Shown here one piece after another: positions 31,541-41,700 of a stretch of DNA of 48,293 nucleotides. This stretch comes from Penium margaritaceum (lineage: Eukaryota > Streptophyta > Zygnematophyceae > Desmidiales > Peniaceae): NCBI GenBank assembly GCA_023375785.1, contig SZWC01000507.1, positions 128,685 through 176,977 on the forward strand, given 5' to 3'. How positions within the stretch are numbered: position 1 is the stretch's first letter; every line of letters begins with the position of its first letter. The notes below the pieces were generated by a model, which had not been told where the DNA came from, ran no database searches, and was given only the letters and a program-made list of their open reading frames with translations. The translations under genes and the position numbers were made by a program.

Positions 31541-31590
31541 GTCTTGTTGTTAGAAGCATCAAATCAAGCTGGATTTGAACCCCTTAGAGG

Positions 31591-31606
31591 CATGGGCCCA
31601 TAACCC
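31591..31606 (-). other. Copia A2 primer-binding site (internal initiator tRNA-Met)
   Basis: Minus strand GGGTTATGGGCCCATG begins two bases after the 5' LTR. Fourteen bases (GGGTTATGGGCCCA) are the exact complement of the anticodon arm of plant initiator tRNA-Met, as I know its sequence. The site resembles the half-tRNA primer of Drosophila copia rather than a CCA-end site. Confidence 0.75.
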
Positions 31607-31608
31607 TT

Positions 31609-32308
31609 TGTTGGCCTCAGGGTGAGTGTGCACCCTGGAGGGTCCCTAGCAGTGGCTGGTTCACACCGCCAACTGTTTTTGAGAGATTGAAATTGTGGAG
31701 GCAAGTGGTTCCAAGGATAGCAGAAAACTGGTCATAGAGTGAGGCAATAGTTTTGGACTTAATTGACTGGGAATAAAAACTTGATCAAGGCTCAAAAGCA
31801 GTAGAATTTTATAGCCACTGATATAAGCTTTCCAGAACACCAAAGCATGCCAGATTTGAAGCTTCCTAGCAGATTCTATGGCTTCTAGAGTGCCTATTGA
31901 TAGGCTGTCCTTTTTCCCACCTTGGAAGGCATCCCTTCCTTCCTCTAGAAGCTTCTGTCCCTTCCTAGATTCCTCAGCTTGTCTCTAGTAGGAGGGAAGG
32001 TGTCCAGAAGACTAAGACACTTCTAGATGCCTTGTAGGACAAGTCATCCCTTCTAGAAGGTGTACCACCTTCCTGGACCCTCTCCTGGACTTCTAGAAAC
32101 TTAAAGAGGAACTCTAGAGGTTAAGCTAGCTTCCTGGCATCTATTTTTCACCTCCCTTGAGGCAGGGCAGAAATTGATCTTGTGGGACTTGAACCCGGGC
32201 CCCTGCCTCTATGGGTGGACACCATTAACCACTAAGCCACTAAGGCTTGTCTTTTTGGTGTTCTTCTTCTGAGTCACTCCTGCCATGGTGAGAAGCATCA
32301 CTCCAACA
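31609..32308 (-). repeat. Copia A2 5' LTR
   Basis: 700 bp, TGTTGG...CCAACA ends, partner of 28150-28849. It is followed on the right by target duplication GAGCA. B-box-like at 32185-32195 and A-box-like at 32229-32239 (both minus). Confidence 0.95.
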
Positions 32309-34120
32309 GAGCAAGCCAGAGAATGGTGGAGCAATCCAGAGAACGGTGACACAAGTCTGGGAATGGTGCAGCAAGCCAGAGAACGGTGGAGCAAGCCAGA
32401 GAACGGTGGAGCAAGCCGGAGAACATGCGAGCAAGGCAGAGAAAGGTGGAGCAAGATAGAGAAAGGAGGAGCAAGCCAGAGAACGGTGGAGCAAGCCAGA
32501 GAACGGTGGAGCAAGCCGGAGAACATGCGAGCAAGGCAGAGAAAGGTGGAGCAAGATAGAGAAAGGAGGAGCAAGCCAGAGAACAGTGGAGCAAGCCAGA
32601 GAACGGTGGAGCAAGCCAGAAAAAAGGTGGAGAAAGCCAGAGAACGGTGTAGCAAGCCAAGGAAATGTGGAGCAAGCCAGAGAATGGTGGAGCAAGCTAG
32701 AGAAAGGTGGAGCAAGCCAGATAATGGTGGAGCAAGCCAGAGAACGGTGGAGCAAGTTAAAGAATGGTGGAGCAAGCCAGAGAATGGTGGAGCAAGCGAG
32801 AGAACAGTGGATTAAGTTAGAGACAGTGGAGCAAGTCAAAGAACGGTGGAGGAAACCATAGAACGGAGAAGCAAGATAGAGATCGATTGAGCAAGCCAGA
32901 GAATGGTAGAGCAAGTCAGACAATGATGGAGCAAGCCAGAGAAGGGTGAAGCAAGCCAGAGAAAGAAGGAGCAAGCTAGAGAACGTGGAGCAAGCCAGAG
33001 AAAGGTGGAGCAAGCCGGAAAACGGTGGAGCACGCCAGAGAAAGGTGGAGCAAGCCAGCGAAAGGTGGAGCAAGCCAGGGAACAGTGGAGCAAGCCAGAG
33101 AAAGGTGGAGCAAGCCCGAGAAAGGTGGAGCAAGCCAGAGAACAGTGGAGCAAGCCATAGAATGGTGGAGCAGGCCCAAGAACGGTTAACCAAGCCAGGG
33201 AAAGGTGGAGCAAGCCGGAGAATGGTGGAGCAAGCTAGGGAAAAGTGGAGCAAGCCAGAGAATTCTGGAGCAAGCCAGAGAACAGTGGAGCAAGCAAGAG
33301 AGAGGTGGAGCAAGCCAGAGAAAGGTGGAGGAAGCCAGAGAACGGTGGACCAACCCAGAGAATGGTGGAGCAAACCTGAGAATGATGGAGCAAGCCAGAG
33401 AACGGTGACGCAAGTCAGGGAATCGTGGAGCAAGCCAGAGAATGTTGGAGCAAGCCTGAGAACGGTGGAGTAAGCCAGAGAACATGCCAGCAAGCCAGAG
33501 AAAGGTGGAGTAGCTAGAGAAAGGTGGAGCAAGCCAGAAAAAGGTGGAGCAAGCCAGAGAACAGTTGACCAAGCCAGACAAAGGTGGAGAAAGCCAGAGA
33601 ATGGTGAAGCAAGGCAAGGAAAGGTGGAGCAAGCCAGAGAAAGGTGGAGTAGCTAGAGAAAGGTGGAGCAAGCCAGAAAAAGGTGGAGCAAGCCAGAGAA
33701 CAGTTGACCAAGCCAGACAAAGGTGGAGAAAGCCAGAGAATGGTGAAGCCTGGCAAGGAAAGGTGGAGCAAGCCAGAGAATGGTGGAGCAAGCCAGAGAA
33801 CGGTGGAGCAAGCCAGAGAATGGTGGAGTAAGCCAGAAAACGGAGGAGCAAGCCAGAGAATGGTGGAGCAAGCCAGAGAATGGTGGAGCAAGCCAGAGAA
33901 CGGTGGAGCAAGCCAGAGAATGGTGGAGTAAGCCAGAAAACGGAGGAGCAAGCCAGAGAATGGTGGAGCAAGCCAGAAAAAGGTGGAGCAAGCCAGAGAA
34001 AGGTGGAGCAAGCCAGAGAACGGTGGAGAAAGCCAGAGAACATTGGAGAAACAAGAGAACGGTGGTGCAAGCCAGAGAACGGTGGAGCAAGGCAGAGAAT
34101 GGTCGAGCAAGACAGAGAAC
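32309..34120. repeat. 20-bp minisatellite array, block 3
   Basis: About 90 monomers in the same orientation as blocks 1 and 2, beginning with the GAGCA target duplication. Multi-monomer duplications are visible (for example around 32380-32580 and 33500-33740). The block ends where the truncated copia B LTR begins. Confidence 0.95.
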
Positions 34121-34542
34121 AGGTCTACCTGTTCGCTCGACAGCTCTTGCTCTTCAGCGAAGTCCACACGGTCGGGTGACTCACTACTCAAGACACAAAA
34201 CTGACGGACACTCACACATACAGTTTTTCTTAGCAGTCCCATTGCACGATAGCCCTCAGACTAGTATCTAGGAGCAGGAAAGTTCATTTACATCTAGCTT
34301 TGTGTGTAGTGCACCAAAATCTGGCATGCAGCATACTGTTCGATTCAGCAGGAGAGGTATTATCTTCCTGAGGCCTTGGCTAAGGCTCTTGAAGCTCGTA
34401 GAGTGTGGAGAACCTGGCCAAGTGTAATGGCCTTGTGTGTGACTTATTTATCCAGAGTTAATGGAGTTAATGTTCTAACTTTTAACCATGTCAAGTGTTT
34501 ATTGGTTCATGTTGGCCTCTGAGGCTGATCCTGAACTCAACA
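34121..34542 (+). repeat. Copia B 5' LTR, 5'-truncated
   Basis: Matches 38282-38712 (shared GACTCACTAC, GCCCTCAGACTAGTA, AACCTGGCCAAGTGTAA and others) and ends CTCAACA. The first ~480 bp of the LTR are absent. The left boundary with the minisatellite is set by eye and uncertain by about 10 bp. Confidence 0.85.
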
Positions 34543-34544
34543 TT

Positions 34545-34556
34545 TGGTATCAGAGC
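34545..34556 (+). other. Copia B primer-binding site (initiator tRNA-Met 3' end)
   Basis: TGGTATCAGAGC, two bases after the LTR, is the standard plant Ty1/copia site, complementary to the 3' end of initiator tRNA-Met. Confidence 0.92.
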
Positions 34557-35056
34557 AGGGGCCTACAAGTTAACTGAACATGCCCCTCAACGGCCTTTGA
34601 GGGATGGCGTATTTCTTGTGTGGATGAGATCTCATTCTTTGAGCAATGGTGTCTTCAGCGACCTGAAATTTTTCCTTCTCAACAGAAAATTTTCTTTACT
34701 TCATATTTCACACTTGAACGATTAGTCGTGTTTCTCCATACACGGAAACTGCTCAACGGCTGCCTTCCCCTTTTGAAAGGCACCGGCATCACTAACGACA
34801 TTGGCAAATGTAAAAGGAAAGGAATAATCTACAACCATCATGACTACCATCTGCGCCATTGATGGATGATCATTCAGTGACTCACATCACCTGTCAAAAA
34901 AGGCGTCCCTCCTATCTAAGCCGGCCTCTTGCTCTCTTGTTCATACACTTTGTGACAAATCATTCAAGAAAAGTCTGGAACACTAGAAGCAGAAGAAGAA
35001 GCACAAGCGGTAGCGGCCATACCAGCACCAAAGGTAGGATCTGCAATGTCACAGCC
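34557..35056 (+). other. Copia B leader
   Basis: About 500 bp between the primer-binding site and the Gag ATG. Short frames are present but none looks like a gene. Confidence 0.5.
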
Positions 35057-35321
35057 ATGGACCAACTGCTCCCGTTAAGCCCCTTCTACAACTGCAGTCC
35101 GCAGTTTGCTGTTCCTATCTTTGATGGACCTGGTTATCATCAGTGGGCTACGGAAACAAAAATTCTTCTACTCAGTCTTGAACTTAGGGACGTCGTGGGT
35201 AAGGATGGCAAACCAAGCTTTTTGGCATGTCCCCATCCTACAAAAGAAAGCAGGACCTGGCCTTTGCTCTTCTTGCCATGCATGTCTCCTGGCGATACAG
35301 GATCCTCTTGGAAGAATACAA
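35057..35321 (+). pseudogene. Copia B Gag, N-terminal part
   Basis: ATG 35057 opens a copia Gag N-terminus. PIFDGPGYHQWATETKILLLSLELRDVV is split here as FDGPGYHQW (the copia F-D-G-x-x-Y-x-x-W signature) and the helix that follows. The frame slips after about 55 residues, and the expected continuation (LLAMHVSWRYRILLEEYN) is in another frame. It is interrupted at 35321 by a solo LTR and resumes at 35930. Gag forms the particle; with no pol present it could act only with proteins supplied in trans. Confidence 0.75.
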
Positions 35322-35924
35322 TGTTAGAGTATGAATCTGACAGCGTGCAATAACCCCAAGGCAAAACTCTCAATAACGGTTCAGGTCCAACCACCAAACC
35401 ACCTTGACTAATGGTTCTCTGGTCACTTGACCGTTCGGAACCTACCGTCAAGTTATCCCCTAATAAAGTGACACCTGTCACCCAGGTCCGGCTAGCGGAA
35501 AAAAGCCGTTGCTCCGCTGTTTTGTCCTGTTCTGACCTTTTATACCGAGGATGTTCATTCCCTCAAAGTTAACCAGAACAGTTCTTCGCATCCTGTTCCT
35601 CTTTGGTTCTGCGGCTTTCCCGTCGTGTCTTTGCTCTGCTCGCACCTCACATACCTTGTCCTTGTCAGCTTTTTCCAGCTCGCAGCCCTTTGCTCCGTCA
35701 CTCTTGCTCCTTCGCTCAGTCCTCTTCCAACCAGCCATCACCCATCTCGCTCTCTCTCAACAAGCTTTTCTACATTGTCTCCGTGCCACCTCGGCCTTTC
35801 TCAAGGCCCTGCGACTAACTTCTTGGGTCCGCTCTTGCTTACGTCACTTCGCTGACGCACTCAAGCATGTTCCGATGCTTCTGCCTGCTTCTGCTGCTGC
35901 TCTCGTGCCTATATTCTTCTAACA
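35322..35924. mobile_element. Solo LTR of a third family (C) nested in copia B gag
   Basis: 603 bp with 7-bp inverted ends TGTTAGA and TCTAACA, flanked by a perfect 5-bp target duplication TACAA (35317-35321 and 35925-35929). Removing it rejoins the Gag coding sequence at GAATACAAT. A TTTATAC TATA-like box lies at 35538-35544. No internal domain is present, so this is a solo LTR left by LTR-LTR recombination. Orientation is unassigned. Confidence 0.9.
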
Positions 35925-36656
35925 TACAATCCCACAAAAAATCCTGTTGTGGCTTGGCAAAGACTCCAAGATTTTGTTCTTCAACTTGACGACGACCTGC
36001 ATTGTCAATTACGGCGACAGTTCTACCTTACAGAGATGTGCAATGGAGACGCGGCCAATCATATTCTGTTTCTCAAAAACTTCACCATGCACCTCAAGGA
36101 CTTTGGTGACACTATCACTGAAAGAGATTTTGCTGATTTTCTTATCACATCTTTACCACCCAGATGCTGTGAGCTGAAAAACTACGTTCAGGAAGTACGC
36201 AGTGCCAGCCGAAAAGTTACCAAGAGTGACCTTGACGAACTAATCAACATTATTATCTGGGACGACAAGGCATTCTGAGGCAAAACCGGTTGTCAAGACA
36301 AGACACTACATCTATCTGGATTTGAAGCATCAGCACATCCCTCAGCTCACAGACAATTTCCCCAAAGCAACCATCACACCACAATCTCCAAGCTCAGGTG
36401 CTGGAAGTGCAGGGAGATTGGGCACGTGCGCTACCATTGCCCCCTTGTTCAAGCTTCTCGAGAGCAGAAAGTTTCCCCGGCACAATCATCGCTGGCACCT
36501 AAATCTCAAGCCAGAACTGAGGACGTCTCATTCTGTGCCATTTTGTGTTCATATCCTATGACCATAACTCATATACCCATCGATCACCAATCTTCAGTTT
36601 CAAATCCAGCTGCAAACACAAATCAGGTGAAAGAATTGTCTCCATTCCCCACCTGA
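35925..36656 (+). pseudogene. Copia B Gag, C-terminal part with CCHC zinc knuckle
   Basis: After the solo LTR the Gag frame continues: AWQRLQDFVLQLDDDLHCQL, then ERDFADFLITSLPPRC, the helical copia-type Gag (UBN2-like) pattern. A TGA at 36276-36278 interrupts it. The same frame then holds a perfect zinc knuckle CWKCREIGHVRYHC (C-x2-C-x4-H-x4-C, 36399-36440), followed by a Ser/Pro-rich tail to a stop at 36654-36656. The knuckle is intact, unlike in copia A copies A2 and A4, so RNA binding could have been retained longer. Confidence 0.8.
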
Positions 36657-37801
36657 CCAGCATCACCCTCTGTACCTCTGCATTCAAACAGCTCTACCAC
36701 AACAGATGATCCTGATGGTGCTCCAACTCCCACCAGCGGCCTCTACTTCCTCGTCTCTGTGTGTTCTTCACCTCTACGCCGCCAGTCCTTGGCCCAGCTT
36801 GCAGGGCCAGCACCAGTCATGCCAGTCCACACTGGCACGGTTCCTCCCATTCTATCTGCATCTCCTACTATGCACTCGTCTTCTCTCTCACCTCCATTCT
36901 GCAATCCATACTGGCGATGGTTTGACTACCACTACCTACCTCCTGACCCTGTGGAAGCCTTGTAATCTGTGTGGCTGTCCGGGCAAGGGGAAGGGGGGGG
37001 GGGATGCTCAGCGTGACCAGTCAGCCACCAACATCATCAGCATCGTCAGCCCATCAGTACTATCAGCACCTTACTCACAAAAAAAACGAACAGAACACAA
37101 CACTTTCTTGTCAGCCTTGCTCTCTCGATGCAGCTCCTCTCGCTCTCCCTCTTCCCTCTCCCTCGCGCCCGTCTGTACCCTATCCGGTCCCCCCAGATGA
37201 GGTGTTGGAACGGATGGCTACGATCAGACCGGCCGGTGCTCCTTCCCTTGCTCCTCTCTTGGGTCGCCTCCTTCCGCTATCCCCACATGAGGCGTTGGGA
37301 CGGAAGGAGACCACACTGACCCCACAGCTCCTTCAACCCTCCTCTTCTGTTCCCCCCACATGAGGCGTTGGAACGGAAGAGGGGGCCCTCAAGGTCTGTG
37401 CTCTCTGCGTACTTCCTTTGTGCACCTACCGCAGTTCTTGCCCTCTCTTTTGCTACTCCATGCGTGCCTTATGCCACTTCCTCTGCTTGCTTCTGTTTGC
37501 CATAGTCCTTTTTTTTTCTTCTCGCGAGCTTTCACCCACGCCTCGGTCCTCGCCCCATGACAAGCCCTTTGACTTCCTTGACTTCATTCACTTATGTGCA
37601 TCCTTCTGGACTCCCCTCCACGGACTTCCTCCATTTCTGTCGTTTGAAAGGCAAGGCTCCATTTGCCCTGAGGGGGGGGGGGGAGGAGAAGGGGGGAGTT
37701 CGACCTACGTGCAAGACAGTGTCTCGCCCCGTCCAAGTGGTGAAAGCTTGTGGAGGGAAATTTTCATATTGTACGCCAACCTCCTGTGGAGATTGACATA
37801 C
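36657..37801 (+). other. Copia B internal region without recognisable pol
   Basis: About 1.1 kb of C/T-rich sequence with three copies of a segment like CATGAGGCGTTGGAACGGA (near 37195, 37287 and 37359) and two long G runs (around 36993-37003 and 37672-37683). Frames are Ser/Leu/Pro-rich and match no retroelement domain that I recognise. Confidence 0.55.
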
Positions 37802-37812
37802 AAGGGGGGGAA
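37802..37812 (+). other. Copia B polypurine tract
   Basis: AAGGGGGGGAA directly before TGTTGCGAAA, the LTR start. This fixes the 5' boundary of the 3' LTR. Confidence 0.85.
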
Positions 37813-38712
37813 TGTTGCGAAATTCATAACTTCCTCACTAGCTGTCCGATCACAGATCCAACAGCACGGCTGGAACGATCACATCTTCACTTGACTACCC
37901 TCCTAGAATTAGCTCCATCCGATGACTGGATTTACAGAAATGGCCCAAATCAGAGAAGTGATAGTCAGTATGCCACTAACTGGAGAAGTGGTTTTGTCTG
38001 TGTCAGGTGGGCTTGGCACAACAGACCAGAACAGGGACTGCCGAGAGTCGTAGCGAGAGCTCCTCTCACCATCATGCTGATGTGGCAGAGCCGGCGCAAG
38101 TGCAAAGAAGTTCAGGCCATCCAGCGTGATTTCTGGACTAGACACAGTCGGCGGCAATCCTCAGCTGATGAGATCAGCTGGCGGGTTGATCAACAGATTG
38201 AGCGATGGATTGACGGTGACCGGACTGCAGTCGCAGATCTGGATGCTGTTGATCGTCGATCCCTCAAGAAATTTCCAAGTCCACCAAATGGAGTTTTCTT
38301 GACAGCTCTCGCACTTCAATGGAGTCTGCACACTCGGGCGACTCACTACAGAAGACACAAAACTCACGGACACTCACACACACAGTTTTTCTTAGTAGTC
38401 CCATTGCACGGTAGCCCTCAGACTAGTACTTAGGGGAAGGCAAGTTCATTTGCATCTAGCTTTGTGTGTAGTGCACCAAATCAGGCATGCAGCATACCGT
38501 TCGAATCGGCAGGAAACTTAGTATCTGCCTGAGGAATTTGCTAATGCTCTTGAAGCTTGTAGTGTGTGTAGAACCTGGCCAAGTGTAACGGCCGTGTGTG
38601 TGACTTATGTATCTGGAGTTAATGGAGTCAACAGCGTTAGTGTGATGAATTCTAACCGTGTCAAGTGTTTATTGGTTCATGTTGACCTCTCAGGCTAATC
38701 CTGAATTCAACA
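37813..38712 (+). repeat. Copia B 3' LTR
   Basis: 900 bp, with TGTTG at the start and CAACA at the end. Its last ~430 bp match the truncated 5' LTR at 34121-34542. ORFs across it (for example 37750-38433) are not supported as genes. Confidence 0.85.
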
Positions 38713-41700
38713 CAAGGAACGGTGGAGAAGGCTAGAGAAAGATGGGACAAGCTAGGGAAAGGTAAAGCAAGCCAGAGAACGGTGGAGCAAGGCTGAGAAC
38801 GGTGGAGCAAGCTAGAGAACGGTGGAGCAAGCAAGAGAACGGTGGAGCAAGCCAGAGAACGGTGGAGCGAGCAAAAGAACGGTGGAGCAAGCCAGAGAAC
38901 GGTGGAGCAAGCCAGAGAACGGTGGAGCAAGCTAGAGATCGGCCGAGCAATCCAGAAAACGGTGGAGCAAGCCAGAGAATGATGGAGCGGGCCAGAGAAT
39001 GGTGGAGCAAGCTAAAGAATGGTGGAGCAATCCAGAGAAAGTTGCAGCAAGCCTGAAAAAAATTAGGCAAGCCAGAGAACGGTGGAGCAAGCAAGGAAAC
39101 GGTGGAGCAAGTCCAAGAAAGGTGGAGCAATCCAGAGAACGGTGGAGCAAAACAGAGACCGGTGGAGCAAGCCAAAGAATGGTGGAGCAAGCCAGGGAAA
39201 GGTGGAGCAAGCCAGATAATGGTGGAGCAAACCAGGGAAAGGTAGAGCAAGACAGAGAACAATGGAGCAAGCCAGAGAACGGTGGAGCAAGCCAGAGAAA
39301 GGTGGATCAAAACAGAGAACAGTCGAGCAAGCCAGAGAACAGTGGAAAAATCCCGAGAACGGTGGAGCAAGCCAGAGAAAGGTGGAGTATGCCTGAGAAC
39401 AGTGGAGCAAGCCAGTGAAAGGTGAAGCAAGCCAGAGAAAGGTGAAGCAATCCAGAGACCTGTGGAGCAAGCCAGAGAATGGTGGAGCAAGCCAGAGAAC
39501 GGTGGAGCAAGCCAGAGAAAAGTAGAGCAAGCCAGAGAATGGTGGAACAAGCCAGAGAAAGGTGGAGCAAGCCAGAGAATGCTAGAGCAAGGAAGAGAAA
39601 GGTGGAGCAAGCCAGAGAATGGTGCAGCAAGCCAGAGAAAGGTGGAGCAAGCCAGAGAACAGTGGAGCAAGCCAGACAAAGGTGCAGCAAGCCAGAGAAC
39701 GGTAGGGTTAGCCAGAGAAAGGTGGAGCAAGCCAAAGAACGGTGGATTAAGTCACAAAATGGTGGAGTAAGCCAGAGAAAGGTGGTGCAAGCCAGACAAA
39801 GGTGGAAGAAGCCAGAGAATGGTGATCAAGCCAGAGAACGGTGGAGCAAGCCAGAGAACGGTGGAGCAAGCCAGAGAAAGGTAAAGCAAGCCAGAGAAAG
39901 GTGGAGCAAGTCCGAGAACAGTGGAGCAAGCCAGAGAATGGTGGAGCAAGCTAAAGAACAGTAGAGAAAGGCAGAGAAAGGTGGAGCAAGCCAGAGAATG
40001 GTGAAATAAGTGAGAGAACGGTGGAGCAAGCCAGAGAACAGTGGAGCAAGCCAGACAACGGTGGAGCAAGTCAGAGAACAGTGGAGCAAGCCAGAAAACG
40101 TTATAGCAAGCCAGAGAAACGTGGAGGAAGCCAGAGAAATGTAGAGCAAGCCAGAGAAAGGTGGAGCAAGCTAGAGAAAGGTAAGCCACAGAATGGTGGA
40201 GCAAGCCAGAGAAAGGTTGAGCAAGCCAGAGAATGGTGGAGCAAGCCAGAACAAGTTGGAGCAAGCCAGAGAACGGTGGAGCAAGCCAGAGAACGCTGGA
40301 GCAAGCCAGAGAATGGTGGAGCAAGCCAGAGAATGGAAGAGCAAGCCAGAGAACGGTAGAGCAAGCCAGAGAAAGGTGGAGCGAGCCAGAGAAAGGTGGA
40401 ACAAGCCAGAGAAAGGTGGAGCAAGTCAGAGAATGGTGGAGCAAGCCAGAGAATAGTGGAGGAAGCCAGAGAATGGTGGAGCAAGAGGGAGAATGGTGGA
40501 GCAAGCCAGAGAACGGTGGAGCAAGCCAGTGAACAGGGGAGAAAGCTAGAGAACGTTTGAGCAAACCAGAAAACGGTGGAGCAAGAGGGAGAATGGTGGA
40601 GCAATCCACAGAATGGTGCAGCAAGCCAGAGAACAGTGGAGCAAGCCAGAGAACAGTGGAGAAAGCTAGAGAACGTTTGAGCAAACCAGAAAACGGTGGA
40701 GCAAGAGGGAGAATGGTGGAGCAATCCACAGAATGGTGCAGCAAGCCAGAGAACAGTGGAGCAAGCCAGAGAACGGTTGAGCAAGCCAGTGAAAGATGGA
40801 GCAATCCAGAGAAATTTGGAGCAAGCCAGAGAATGGTGGGGCAAGCCAGAAACGGTGGAGCAAGCCAGAGAAAGGTGAAGCAAGTCAAAGAACGATGGAG
40901 CAAGTCAGAGAACGGTGGAGAAAGCCAGAAAACGGTAGAGCAAGCCAGAGAAAAGCGGAGCAAGTCATAGAACAGTGGAGCAAGCCAGGGAAAGGTGGAG
41001 AAAGCAAGAGAAGAGTGGAGAAAGCCAGAGAAAGGTGGAGCAATTCCTAGAACATTGGAGCAAGCCAGAGATCGATGGTGCAAGCCAGAGAACGGTGGAA
41101 CAAGGCAGAGCCAGTTAGAGCAAGCCAAAGAACGGCGGAGCAAGTCTGAGAACGGTGGAGCAAGCCAGAGAATGGTGGAGCAAGTCAGATAATGGTGGAG
41201 CAGGCCAGAGAACGGTGGAGCAAGCCACAGAATGGTGGAGCAAGCCATACAAAGGTGGAGGAAGCCAGAGAAAGGTGAAGCAAGCCAAAGAAAGGTGGAG
41301 AAAGCCAGAGAAAGGTGGAGCAAGCAAGAGAAAGGTGGAGCAAGTCCAAGAACGGTGGAGCAAGCCAGATAACAGTGGAGCAAGCCTTTGTCGGTAAAGC
41401 AAGCCGGAAAATGGTGGAGGAAGCAAGAGAATGTTGGAGCAAGCCAGAGAAAGGTGTAACAAGCCAGAGAAAGGCGAAGCACGCCAAAGAAAGCTGGAGC
41501 AACCCAGAGAAAGGTGAAGCAAGCCAGAGAAAGGTGGAGCAAGCCAGAGAATGGTCGAGCAAGCCAGAGAATGGTGGAGCAAGCCACAGAACGGTGTAGC
41601 AAGCCAGAGAATGGGGGAGTAAGCCAGAGGATGGGGGAGCAAGCGAGAGAACGGAAGAGGAAGCCAGAGAACAGTGGAGCATGCCAGAGACCGGTGGAGT

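Larger units (their letters stand above)
28150..32308 (-). mobile_element. Copia family A copy A2, complete LTR to LTR with RT/RNase H deletion
   Basis: Minus-strand copia of 4159 bp with two 700-bp LTRs and a perfect target duplication GAGCA (28145-28149 and 32309-32313), inserted in the minisatellite. Gag, protease and integrase are recognisable. The RT and RNase H region is missing: pol sequence upstream of RT is joined directly to the last bases before the polypurine tract. Stops and frameshifts occur throughout. It is therefore a non-autonomous remnant. Confidence 0.96.
34121..38712 (+). mobile_element. Copia family B, gag-only, 5' LTR truncated
   Basis: Plus-strand LTR element. Order: partial 5' LTR, canonical primer-binding site, leader, Gag with CCHC knuckle, about 1.1 kb without recognisable pol, polypurine tract, and a 900-bp 3' LTR with TGTTG...CAACA ends. 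The 5' LTR keeps only the last ~420 bp, which explains why no target duplication is found. A solo LTR of another family splits Gag. No protease, integrase, RT or RNase H motif was found in any frame, so it is a non-autonomous element or a deletion derivative. Confidence 0.85.

Noticed and set aside
38282..38712. 3' LTR of copia B beginning near 38292, where the 5' LTR homology starts
   Set aside because: No polypurine tract precedes it and the first base pair is not TG. A proper tract and TGTTG start lie at 37802-37817, so the 5' LTR is simply truncated.
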